Shown: in pieces, positions 26,865 to 33,619 of the stretch
Position numbering within the stretch: position 1 is the first letter of the stretch
How the letters are laid out: each line of letters opens with the position of its first letter
Assembly: GCA_016839625.1 (NCBI GenBank)
Contig: JAEOTY010000214.1
Coordinates: forward strand, 1 to 36,123
Length of the DNA stretch: 36,123 nt
Reading direction: 5' to 3'
Source: Candidatus Hodarchaeota archaeon
Lineage (GTDB): Archaea; Asgardarchaeota; Heimdallarchaeia; Hodarchaeales; Hodarchaeaceae
The notes under the pieces: model-generated
Seen by the model: only the letters and a program-made list of their open reading frames with translations
What the model was told of the DNA's origin: nothing
Database searches by the model: none
Made by a program: the position numbers and the translations under genes

Positions 26865-26922
26865 TGACGAATCTCCGTACAGACCTGACTAACTGTTCAT
26901 TTTCTTTAGTATTAGTGCCTGA

Positions 26923-28572
26923 TTATTGGGAAATTTGGAGGTTTTTGGCTTGTTCTGGGGCAACTTTTGCTCGTCCTTTTCTCCACCACCAAAGAAGAGC
27001 CGTACCCAAGGTTAAAATGATAAAGATTACTTGAGCAGCCATCACCATTGTCAACAGGTCGTTGACAGATAACGTAGCTTGTGGAAGAACATAATCCAAT
27101 TGATTTGCAAGAGTTCTCTGAAGATTAAGATTAAATAAGAAGTCCAATGCGGGCATTGATCCACCACCGACCATTCCTGCTAGTGCAGCTATTTGACTGA
27201 CACGGTGACTAGCAACACACAACTTTGGAAGGTCTAATTTTAACAATGTTGCTCCTTTCTCGTTTCTTACATAAATAGCTCCAGTGAGAGAAGTTGCCCT
27301 GAACCCTGTTTCAACCAATGGGGTGACAAAGAAGGTTAATTTCTTGGGGAGATTTTGGGGCCGTGGATCAACAAATATTGATGTTGGTTGTACTAAACAT
27401 CCGCTCAATAATGGTTCCACGGCTATTCGCTTAGTTATTTCACGTAGCTCAAACTCCCCGCGAGTTTCTTTTTCTTTTTCACCTGATAACAAGTGGGTTT
27501 TATCAGCAGCGATCTTAATAGCTATACTTGATAGTGTTACTGTAAATGGATAAGTCTTATGTGAGTTCATTCGGGAATAATAGTGAACATGCGTATGAAT
27601 TGTGTCTCTTCTCACTGTTTCAGAACGTAATGCAGGGGTCGGTGCTGGAAGTTCCGCTGCTTCTGCCTTCGGTGCTCTCTTTCTGGCTTTTTTGCTCATT
27701 TCTTTTTGCATTTTGTCCATAAGTCCCTCAATATCTTTCTCATATGGGGGGATTTCTGCTTCAGAATCTTTGGTTGTTGCGACAGGAGCAGCAGGAGGAG
27801 CGCCTGCAGCTGGTGCTGGTGCAGCTGTTGGCTGTGGTGTTGGCGCTGCTGGCGGACCAGCTGGAGGTCTAGGGGGGGCTGCTTTAGGAGCAGGAGTGGG
27901 AGTTGGTCTTGTAACAGGAGAAGGAGGAGGAAGAGATTCAGGAACAGCTGGTTCGGGTTCTAGCAGTTCTTCTTCAAATTCTTCGTCTGCAAGTTCAAAC
28001 TCTGGTTCTGAAACTCTGGAGGGTGCGAGGGGAATTTCATCCTCTGCCACACGTGAGAGTTCATCATGTTCAGAAGAACCTCGGATAGCCTGCCTCGCCA
28101 TGGCAAGTTCTTCTAAAGCTCCACCTAGAATATCATCAAGAACTTCTTCTTTCTTTTCCTGGGGTGCAACCTCAGTCATTTCTGCCATCCCTCGTTTGAG
28201 CTGAAGATCCTCCAATTTGCTTGAAAGACTAGCGGCGCCTTTTGAGTAAAGCTTATCGGTTGATAAAGCTAATTCTGTTAATGCCGGTTGTAGTCTTTCA
28301 TCTTGTGCAAGTATTGGCCAACTATTCTCAGCAAAGAGTAATGTTTCTATCAAAACAAATTTCCCGTGTTCTGTTGCTTCATTAAGAATCGAATATATGA
28401 TGGAAAGAAATCCAGCAGGCGCTTCTGCTAAGTAAGCTTCCAATGTTGAAGCTAAATAATGATGAAAATCCTTGTTATCGACATATTTCGAATCACCAGG
28501 AAGATTTATCAGAAAATCGGGGACAAACTCCAACCAATTGGCTGCAGATTTGAGAGAAAATGGGAAAAACAT
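26923..28572 (-). CDS. Tail-anchored protein with long Pro/Ala linker
   Basis: A 549-aa protein of no family I recognise. Parts in order: a helical N-terminal domain (about 1-135); an acidic helical stretch (140-220); a Pro/Ala/Thr-rich low-complexity linker (about 205-275); a basic patch (KKARKRAPK); a beta-rich domain (about 325-460) with YPFTVTLSSIAIKI, EPLLSGCLVQP, LTFFVTPLVETGF and ATLLKLDLPKL; and a single C-terminal membrane helix (VIFIILTLGTALLWWW) followed by a short basic tail. With no signal peptide it would be tail-anchored, with the bulk cytosolic. GAAGG lies 8 nt upstream of the ATG. The linker makes a long antisense frame that is not a gene. It is leftward, 58 bp upstream of the M16 pair. 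Confidence 0.75.
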   Translation of the reverse strand: MFFPFSLKSAANWLEFVPDFLINLPGDSKYVDNKDFHHYLASTLEAYLAEAPAGFLSIIYSILNEATEHGKFVLIETLLFAENSWPILAQDERLQPALTELALSTDKLYSKGAASLSSKLEDLQLKRGMAEMTEVAPQEKKEEVLDDILGGALEELAMARQAIRGSSEHDELSRVAEDEIPLAPSRVSEPEFELADEEFEEELLEPEPAVPESLPPPSPVTRPTPTPAPKAAPPRPPAGPPAAPTPQPTAAPAPAAGAPPAAPVATTKDSEAEIPPYEKDIEGLMDKMQKEMSKKARKRAPKAEAAELPAPTPALRSETVRRDTIHTHVHYYSRMNSHKTYPFTVTLSSIAIKIAADKTHLLSGEKEKETRGEFELREITKRIAVEPLLSGCLVQPTSIFVDPRPQNLPKKLTFFVTPLVETGFRATSLTGAIYVRNEKGATLLKLDLPKLCVASHRVSQIAALAGMVGGGSMPALDFLFNLNLQRTLANQLDYVLPQATLSVNDLLTMVMAAQVIFIILTLGTALLWWWRKGRAKVAPEQAKNLQISQ

Positions 28573-28688
28573 GTTATTAACCTTCTTTGCACTTTCTTGA
28601 ATAAGAGCGTAATATACTCTTAAATCATTTTAGATTTGAAAAACAAAATTCTCTAAATGCATTCTTTCGAGTTTGATGAAGTGGTCTT

Positions 28689-29066
28689 CTAGGGTTCGTT
28701 TTGAGCTCTCATTTTACCGATTTCGCCTTTAATTTCTTGAATTAGTTGCTCATACGGACAGAGAAGGCATAGATTAATATCTTCGTGTCCATTATCATGA
28801 TTAATGTCTAAAAAAGCTCCCTCTTCGACTAATGTAGGCAACCCTTGTGGGAGATATACAATCCCCTCCTGAATAAGCCTGAAAATTTCTTGTAGGACGT
28901 TCTTCTTCTCCTGTATTGTTCGAATATCAAGTAGGTTCAGTAAGTACCCCAAACTTTGTTTTACACTCTCGGAGAGAGATAATAAGATGAGAGCTCGATC
29001 CGTTAATTGTGCCATTTCTTCTTCAGAAACTTTCATTTCCTTAAGTAGACTTTTCTCCAGCTTCAT
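28689..29066 (-). CDS. B-family small protein, third and most diverged copy (B3)
   Basis: A 125-aa paralogue of the 142-aa protein encoded just upstream and of the protein at 32606. Shared core: LTDRALILLS, GYLLNLLDIRT, KKNVLQEIFRLIQEGIVYLPQGL, INLCLLCPYEQLIQEI. The LxxIFRLIxEGIVYLP part looks like a recognition helix plus strand of a winged helix, and the C-terminal helix could be a coiled coil. The conserved LLRPYEQ of the other copies is LLCPYEQ here. It starts 12 bp after B1 with AGGA 10 nt upstream of the ATG, so it is the last gene of cassette 1. No described family is recognised. Confidence 0.7.
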   Translation of the reverse strand: MKLEKSLLKEMKVSEEEMAQLTDRALILLSLSESVKQSLGYLLNLLDIRTIQEKKNVLQEIFRLIQEGIVYLPQGLPTLVEEGAFLDINHDNGHEDINLCLLCPYEQLIQEIKGEIGKMRAQNEP

Positions 29067-29078
29067 CGTAATTCAGTC

Positions 29079-29507
29079 CTAGAGGGTAGAAGAGGCTTTA
29101 CGCGTTTGCAACTTCATTATTTCACTTTGTAATTCTCTGATTATCTGCTCGTAAGGACGAAGAAGGCATAAATCAATATTCTCTGGTTCTGAAGAGTTAT
29201 TTGTATCGAAAAGAGAACCCTGGTCTATTAATTGATGAAGTCCCTTGGGAATATACACAATCCCCTCCCGAATTAACCGATAAATCTGTTGAAGAACTTT
29301 CTTTTTCTCTTCTAGCGTGCGAATACCAAGAACATTCATCACGTAACGCAGATTTTGAGTAGGAGTATCTTTGAAGGACAATAGTAGAAGAGCTCTGTCA
29401 GCTAAAATAGCCATTTCTTCCTCATTAAGTTTTATTGTAAGAGATTCTTGATCTCCTTCTTCTTGGATTAGTTTTTCTTTGTGGATTGTTACATATTTTT
29501 GGTACAT
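29079..29507 (-). CDS. B-family small protein, cassette 1 (B1)
   Basis: A 142-aa helical protein of unknown family. It aligns closely with the 32606 copy from LADRALLLLSFKDT through LRYVMNVLGIRTLEEKKKVLQQIYRLIREGIVYIPKGL to IDLCLLRPYEQIIREL; the N-terminus and the loop after PKGL differ. The middle suggests a winged-helix-like unit, and the end a coiled coil for dimerisation. The ATG lies 2 nt after the stop of A1, and its ribosome binding site GGAGGA is inside the last codons of A1 with an 8-nt spacer. This tight coupling implies the A and B products are needed together. Confidence 0.78.
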   Translation of the reverse strand: MYQKYVTIHKEKLIQEEGDQESLTIKLNEEEMAILADRALLLLSFKDTPTQNLRYVMNVLGIRTLEEKKKVLQQIYRLIREGIVYIPKGLHQLIDQGSLFDTNNSSEPENIDLCLLRPYEQIIRELQSEIMKLQTRKASSTL

Positions 29508-29509
29508 AG

Positions 29510-29779
29510 TTAAAATCCTCCATTAAGAGCATAACGAGAATTTTCTGCTGGATCTTGGATCAAATGTAGCCGTTCGTGCGAAAAAACTTCAATTAAATCA
29601 AGAAAATACGTTAAGAGATGTTGTAGCTCCGATTCAGAATATTGATCGTCATCATCAATTTTTAGAAAACAAAGTTCATTTTGATACTCAAATGTTGTAA
29701 ATAAATTAATGGATATGAATATCAGTTGTAATAAACGATCCAACGTCTTCCTTAGTCCAAACTGTTCCGTAAGTTGCAT
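29510..29779 (-). CDS. A-family small protein, cassette 1 (A1)
   Basis: An 89-aa protein of unknown family, paralogous over its full length with A2 at 33085. Shared features: MQ(L/I)TEQFGL(R/K)K, a hydrophobic helix (LIFISxNLF), a Glu/Phe strand-like segment, a D-rich turn (IDDDD or IDDTE), SELQxLLxYFLDL, an (S/T)HE(R/K) motif, LIQD and a final SRYAL(N/S)GGF. It looks soluble, with amphipathic helices. GGAT lies 9 nt before the ATG, and the same element sits at the same place before A2. The last residues GGF are coded by the ribosome binding site of B1. Confidence 0.78.
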   Translation of the reverse strand: MQLTEQFGLRKTLDRLLQLIFISINLFTTFEYQNELCFLKIDDDDQYSESELQHLLTYFLDLIEVFSHERLHLIQDPAENSRYALNGGF

Positions 29780-29851
29780 TTTGATTTCATCCGTATGTTT
29801 CTACACAACTTCGCCTTGTATGACAGATGAAAGTCGTAACTTGATATAATG

Positions 29852-29892
29852 GAAAGATATTCGAATCTGACATCAATAGAGAAAAAATGTCA
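29852..29892 (-). promoter_or_regulatory. Conserved block upstream of A1
   Basis: On the plus strand it holds GAAAG, TATTCGAA (29858-29865), GACATC, then GAAAAA and TGTC. TGACAT and ATGTCA (29868-29873, 29887-29892) form a perfect 6-bp inverted repeat with a 13-nt spacer. The block begins 73 bp from the A1 start. The block before A2 has the same parts at the same spacings and the same distance; about 30 of 41 positions match. Confidence 0.6.
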
Positions 29893-30154
29893 CATTTTTT
29901 TTCTACAAATTCATATTGTAAGAAAGGTAAAAAAAACTGCGAATGTACTGTATTTCACCTGAAAGAGAAGAAAATCCCTCCCTCATTAACTAAACAAGTA
30001 ATTTGTCTGAATAAAAATCAGTTGGTTAAAGACATCAGAAATTACTAAGGGCTATTAAAAAGCGATATATTACCTAGGAAGGATTACCATATTATGTTAA
30101 GTACCTAATGTAACATGATGGAGTATTGAGATTCATCCTAGGTTTATCTTTGTG

Positions 30155-30178
30155 AATGTCCTCATTTTCAAGGACATT
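30155..30178. repeat. 8-bp inverted repeat, possible RNA hairpin
   Basis: AATGTCCT, 8-nt loop, AGGACATT: a perfect inverted repeat. In rightward RNA the right arm contains AAGGA, which would be the ribosome binding site of the 21-codon frame that starts two bases later, so the hairpin could hide it. It could equally be a transcription signal or chance. Confidence 0.35.
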
Positions 30179-30180
30179 TA

Positions 30181-30246
30181 ATGAACTTATTTCTGTTTGT
30201 TTCTTGTTGGATCATGGCGTGCTTATTCATTTTATTACTCTTATAA
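30181..30246 (+). CDS. Possible 21-aa hydrophobic peptide
   Basis: ATG to TAA, 21 codons, almost entirely hydrophobic (MNLFLFVSCWIMACLFILLL). AAGGA precedes the ATG by 6 nt but lies in a predicted hairpin arm. It could form one membrane helix. At this length chance is a serious alternative, and no homologue is available to judge. Confidence 0.22.
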   Translation: MNLFLFVSCWIMACLFILLLL

Positions 30247-30296
30247 ATACGAAAGAAATACGTTCTACTCTGAAATTGTAGCCCTAATTTCAATTT

Positions 30297-30452
30297 TTAA
30301 TCTAGTATTGTTTGAATTGGTCCACCTGCAGCAGCAGCAGTTCCTAACGACGTTGCTGTGAGGTAGAGTAATATGATGAATAACCAAGGAACTAATCTCA
30401 ACAGTATTAATTCAATTTCATTTCTCATTTCACGATTTCTAACTTTTCTCAT
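30297..30452 (-). CDS. 51-aa single-pass membrane protein
   Basis: A small gene starting at ATG 30452 and ending TAA at 30297. The N-terminus is charged and basic (MRKVRNREMRNEIE). One membrane helix follows (LILLRLVPWLFIILLYLTAT), then a small-residue tail (SLGTAAAAGGPIQTILD). AAGGTG lies 11 nt upstream of the ATG. The positive-inside rule puts the N-terminus in the cytosol. It is divergent to the 479-aa regulator across a 140-bp promoter region with two palindromes, so the regulator may control it. The function is unknown. Confidence 0.55.
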   Translation of the reverse strand: MRKVRNREMRNEIELILLRLVPWLFIILLYLTATSLGTAAAAGGPIQTILD

Positions 30453-30500
30453 TGTTTTTTACACACCTTATTTTTTTATTCGGTTTTTTTTCATATTTTT

Positions 30501-30532
30501 TGCATAATACGCAAGTATTTTGCGTTTCTGCA
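30501..30532. promoter_or_regulatory. Nested dyad in the divergent promoter
   Basis: ACGCAA-GTATT-TTGCGT (30509-30525) has perfect 6-bp arms. It is flanked almost symmetrically by TGCA at 30501-30504 and 30529-30532. It sits between the 51-aa gene and the regulator and looks like an operator for a dimeric protein. Confidence 0.45.
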
Positions 30533-30544
30533 TATTCGAAGATT

Positions 30545-30566
30545 TTGTCTAGACAAGTTTATAAAT
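30545..30566 (+). promoter_or_regulatory. 12-bp palindrome next to the regulator TATA box
   Basis: TTGTCTAGACAA (30545-30556) is a perfect palindrome directly followed by TTTATAAAT (30558-30566), an archaeal TATA box about 31 bp before the ATG. Transcription would start within a few bases of the ATG, so the mRNA is probably leaderless. A protein on the palindrome could contact TBP/TFB or cover the BRE. TATTCGAA lies just upstream at 30533-30540. Confidence 0.55.
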
Positions 30567-30592
30567 GATACTACTCTTCTTTTCGGCATCAA

Positions 30593-32032
30593 ATGCCTCT
30601 CCCTCAACAAAATTCTTTAATCCTTGATAATTTCCGACAAAAACCCGAAGAGTATAAAATAGAGGAATTTGTACTTGATTTTCTCAATATCTGGAAACAT
30701 ATCCATGAGAAAGCGAAGAACTATTCACTTGAAGACACCTTAGAGTTCGCAAAGACTATTCTAGAGTCTCATATTCTCCCATTTTATAGGAAATTTGAAC
30801 AAGATGACATTTTAGAATTAAATGAGAGTTGGCTCAAAACTTATGGTTCAATTGTACTAAAGTGGAGGAAAAGGGGTAATATCCTTTTCCCTTTAAAGCT
30901 AGTAACTTATGAAATCTGTTTTCACGATAAACAACTCTTGGGATTTTTCCTCCAAAAACTGTCAACGAAAGAGATACGGGGAAATAAAGAGTCCCTATTT
31001 GAATTTATATTTCCTGTACTAGTTAATTTTACAGTCCCGCTTGATAATTTGTATATATCTTTATTAAAAGCCTTTCAGGGTTTAGAAAAGCATAATGCGG
31101 TATATTATCGCCAACCAACTCAGACAGACTTCGCAAAACATTTAGAAGTCTCCCCCAGAACCGTTTTACGTCGTATGAATGTAATTCGGTTATTACAAAT
31201 GGTAAATGCCCTTCATTTCTTAGATATGGGTAAGCTTGGTTACGAGACTACTTTATTTGTGCATTCAAACACTTTTCCTAAACAATACGAGAAGTATCTA
31301 ATCCTTTCGACCAATTTAACACTAGGAACCTTTAGTATTGTTCAGGTTCCCTATAAAAAGCCAAAGGAAATGTTTTCACTCGAGAGAAATCTTGATATTC
31401 TAATCTCTCAACCAATAGGAACAAAAATTTCCTCTTGGAATTTAACAGGCCTATCACAAGGAGAAGTTACATGGCAACATCCTCCTCCTTTTCTTCACGG
31501 TGATGCCGACATTTCCTTAATTTCTCCCAGCCCTGATCTTTTTTTCTCTCTTAAACCTTCATTTAATTCATTTCGAACACTTACTCCAGCTGATATAAAA
31601 ATCCTTGATTTTCTTACCACTAGGGGTAGTTTTTCAAGTATTAAACAACTTAGTAATACTATTAGTGTTTCCTCACCTGAGATCTCCAAACGGCTTAAAG
31701 AATACGGTGATGCTGATTTATTAGTAAAAATGAACCAATATTACAACATTGGTTTAGATCTAACGATTTTCATCTTTGCTTCAACAGAAAACAATAATAT
31801 TCCATGGGTTCCACATTTCCTTAGCTTTCCGAGATGTGATATATATTACCAAGATGACGAATCACCTTATTATTATTTCGGTTATCTTAAAATTCCTAAT
31901 TATTGGATAAAGGCTTTTGCGAGGAAGATTGATTTAATCAAGAGAGATTTTGATGTCAAAATATATTATAAGATAGCTAGTTCTGTTGATTATGCTAAAT
32001 GGGGCGTTAATTTACAGGAAACTTATTTCTGA
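30593..32032 (+). CDS. Regulator with two helix-turn-helix segments
   Basis: A 479-aa protein of no named family known to me. Residues 1-150 are helical with no clear motif. HTH1 lies at about 175-200 (QTDFAKHLEVSPRTVLRRMNVIR), followed by a sensor-like alpha/beta region. HTH2 lies at about 330-380 (LTPADIKILDFLTTRGSFSSIKQLSNTISV, SSPEISKRLKEYG) and is also followed by an alpha/beta region (LTIFIFAS, YYYFGYLKIP). This suggests two HTH-plus-ligand-domain units, as in duplicated Lrp-like regulators, with an added N-terminal part. It is flanked by the two A/B cassettes and has palindromes at its own promoter, so autoregulation and control of the cassettes are plausible but unproven. Confidence 0.75.
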   Translation: MPLPQQNSLILDNFRQKPEEYKIEEFVLDFLNIWKHIHEKAKNYSLEDTLEFAKTILESHILPFYRKFEQDDILELNESWLKTYGSIVLKWRKRGNILFPLKLVTYEICFHDKQLLGFFLQKLSTKEIRGNKESLFEFIFPVLVNFTVPLDNLYISLLKAFQGLEKHNAVYYRQPTQTDFAKHLEVSPRTVLRRMNVIRLLQMVNALHFLDMGKLGYETTLFVHSNTFPKQYEKYLILSTNLTLGTFSIVQVPYKKPKEMFSLERNLDILISQPIGTKISSWNLTGLSQGEVTWQHPPPFLHGDADISLISPSPDLFFSLKPSFNSFRTLTPADIKILDFLTTRGSFSSIKQLSNTISVSSPEISKRLKEYGDADLLVKMNQYYNIGLDLTIFIFASTENNNIPWVPHFLSFPRCDIYYQDDESPYYYFGYLKIPNYWIKAFARKIDLIKRDFDVKIYYKIASSVDYAKWGVNLQETYF

Positions 32033-32279
32033 AATAATTTCCATTGATTAATATCACCACAAGATGAAAAAAAGGCGAATCAGTAAGAATATCAGCCAAA
32101 AAAAGGATATGAACATAAAAGCACTTTGATTTTTCTTTTATATTCGAAAATAGGTTTTGATATATTACACAAGGACTCCCTAGGTAACATTTCCTCTTAT
32201 AATGGCCAAGACAATACTCTTTGGAGTATTCGTTGAAGAATTTTTCAAGGTTAATTTCAGAATTTTTGTTTTAAATCTG
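32033..32279. terminator. Convergent intergenic region with hairpin
   Basis: It separates the regulator (+) and the small winged-helix gene (-). AATACTC-TTTG-GAGTATT (32213-32230) is a perfect 7-bp stem with a 4-nt loop, followed by TTGAA/TTCAA and T-rich tracts, a plausible terminator area for one or both genes. A further TATTCGAA lies at 32141-32148. Confidence 0.4.
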
Positions 32280-32579
32280 TTATTGCGCAACTGTGAAATA
32301 TGTTTTAGGTCGACCTCTGTGTTTACGATCTTCAGGATAACTGATTACATACCCTTTCACAATTAATCGTATTAAGCTGTCATAGAGGGTTGACCGTGCG
32401 ATTCCAGTTGTTGACACTAATTTACTCCTCGTTATCGGACCTTTTTTTCTTAGAATTTCTAAAATAGTCCGATCTATTTCATATTTTATTGCTGGTTTGT
32501 CTTTTCTTCTCTTAGAACTTGATTCTATAGGAAATTGTTCTCTTCCTTCAATAACATTCATCATTTGATTATTTGACAT
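32280..32579 (-). CDS. Small winged-helix DNA-binding protein
   Basis: A 99-aa protein. A basic N-terminal region (SSKRRKDKPAIKYE) precedes a winged helix: the helix RTILEILRKKGPI, the helix SKLVSTTGI, the recognition helix ARSTLYDSLIRLIVKGYVI, and a basic wing RKHRGRPKTYFTV. This resembles MarR/TrmB-like and HTH_20-type archaeal regulators. The ATG at 32579 is preferred to the GTG at 32588 because GGTGG lies 6 nt upstream. It follows B2 closely, so it is the last gene of cassette 2 and may autoregulate that operon. Cassette 1 has a third B gene in this position instead. Confidence 0.78.
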   Translation of the reverse strand: MSNNQMMNVIEGREQFPIESSSKRRKDKPAIKYEIDRTILEILRKKGPITRSKLVSTTGIARSTLYDSLIRLIVKGYVISYPEDRKHRGRPKTYFTVAQ

Positions 32580-32605
32580 GATGTCCACCTTAATTTCTTC
32601 TTAAT

Positions 32606-33082
32606 TCACAACAATAATTCCTGGTTTCTTTCTTCTTTTCTTTGCATTTCAGCTATATCATTTTGAATTTCTTTGATTATCTGGTCATAAGGACGTAACA
32701 GGCACAAATCAATATTTCCTGCTTCTAGATTATCAGCGTCGAGGGAAGATCCCAATTGAGCAAATTGAGGAAAGCCTTTGGAAATATAGACAATACCTTC
32801 TCTAATTAAACGATAAATTTCTTGTAGAACTTCCTTTTTATCCTCCAACGTCCGAATGCCTAGCACTTTCAGTACATATCGTAAGTTCTGAGTCGTAGTG
32901 TCTTTAAACGATAATAACAGTAGAGCACGATTTGCTAAATGAGCTCTTTCTTCGTTTACTCTTTCATTTTCTTTCTTGATTCTTTCTTCGTGACTCATCT
33001 TTTGTAAATTCCTGATTAAATCACGATCTATTTTCTCTTGATTATAATCCTCCTTACGAACATGAGTATATTGTGTCACCAT
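32606..33082 (-). CDS. B-family small protein, cassette 2 (B2)
   Basis: A 158-aa paralogue of B1. The two cores are nearly the same: NRALLLLSFKDT, LRYVLKVLGIRTLEDKK, VLQEIYRLIREGIVYISKG, NIDLCLLRPYDQIIKEI. B2 has a longer, highly charged N-terminal helix (EERIKKENERVNEERAHL) that could form a coiled coil. The ATG is 2 nt after the A2 stop, with GGAGGT (within the A2 codons) 8 nt upstream, exactly the arrangement of cassette 1. The function is unknown; a regulator or scaffold with a winged-helix-like core is my best reading. Confidence 0.78.
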   Translation of the reverse strand: MVTQYTHVRKEDYNQEKIDRDLIRNLQKMSHEERIKKENERVNEERAHLANRALLLLSFKDTTTQNLRYVLKVLGIRTLEDKKEVLQEIYRLIREGIVYISKGFPQFAQLGSSLDADNLEAGNIDLCLLRPYDQIIKEIQNDIAEMQRKEERNQELLL

Positions 33083-33084
33083 TC

Positions 33085-33354
33085 TTAGAAACCTCCACTA
33101 AGAGCATAACGAGAATTATCATCTACATCCTGTATGAGCTGAACTTTTTCGTGGGTGAAATAATCAACCAGATCAAGAAAATACGCTAGTAGTTGTTGGA
33201 GTTCCGATTGAGACTTTTGTTCTGTGTCGTCAATTGTAATAAATCCTAAGCCATTTTCAAACTCCATTGACGCAAATAAGTTAGTTGAAATGAAAATTAG
33301 CTGGAATAAGTGATCTAACGATTTCTTCAACCCAAATTGTTCTGTTATTTGCAT
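33085..33354 (-). CDS. A-family small protein, cassette 2 (A2)
   Basis: An 89-aa paralogue of A1 with the same length and ends (MQITEQFGLKK to SRYALSGGF). An upstream in-frame ATG at 33369 would add five residues. The ATG at 33354 is preferred because it aligns with the A1 start, the GGAT element lies at the same distance, and the promoter block is then 73 bp away in both cassettes. The differences from A1 are spread along the protein and mostly conservative, which suggests selection on the protein rather than a recent copy. Confidence 0.78.
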   Translation of the reverse strand: MQITEQFGLKKSLDHLFQLIFISTNLFASMEFENGLGFITIDDTEQKSQSELQQLLAYFLDLVDYFTHEKVQLIQDVDDNSRYALSGGF

Positions 33355-33426
33355 CTTTTCTCTATCCATGTGTTTTTGGGTAATTTTGCTTCAATTAACA
33401 TAAGGAATACAATAATAGAAATAGTA

Positions 33427-33467
33427 GAAAGGTATTCGAAGTGGACATCTTTTCGGAAAAATTGTCG
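33427..33467 (-). promoter_or_regulatory. Conserved block upstream of A2
   Basis: Contains GAAAG, TATTCGAA (33433-33440), GACATC (33444-33449), GGAAAAA and TGTC (33463-33466). GACA and TGTC form an inverted pair spanning 23 bp, as in the A1 block. It begins 73 bp from the A2 start and about 150 bp from the divergent Mrp gene. Confidence 0.6.
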
Positions 33468-33619
33468 GAAATCATAAGGTATGAGGTGAGAGATCATAGC
33501 TTAATTGTTGATAATATAAGACCATAAGTACTTATTTAGAAGACTTATCAATCACTAATCACTTCATTATTTCAATATAACGTCAGATTTGACCAAAATA
33601 AGAAATGAAGGAACTTTTT

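Larger units (their letters stand above)
29780..30296. other. 517-bp stretch upstream of A1, mostly non-coding
   Basis: It contains the A1 promoter block near its left end, an 8-bp inverted repeat at 30155-30178, a pair ACCTAGGA/TCCTAGGT at 30072-30079 and 30136-30143, and one tiny hydrophobic frame at 30181-30246. No larger gene or known RNA is visible. Confidence 0.45.

Noticed and set aside
27602-28204. 200-aa antisense frame rich in Gly, Ala and Ser
   Set aside because: It mirrors the Pro/Ala-coding linker of the minus-strand gene; GC-rich repeats keep the opposite frame open.
30072-30143. ACCTAGGA/TCCTAGGT pair as a mobile-element end
   Set aside because: Only 8 bp with a self-complementary core, 56 bp apart, no transposase and no target duplication.
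29510-33354. GGF end of the A proteins as a ubiquitin-like diglycine tail
   Set aside because: The proteins look helical rather than beta-grasp, no E1/E2 or JAB gene is nearby, and the Gly codons are explained by the downstream ribosome binding site.
28689-33354. A/B cassettes as a toxin-antitoxin pair
   Set aside because: No toxin or antitoxin motif is visible, the cassettes sit with regulators, and a third B copy without A does not fit. It remains untested rather than excluded.
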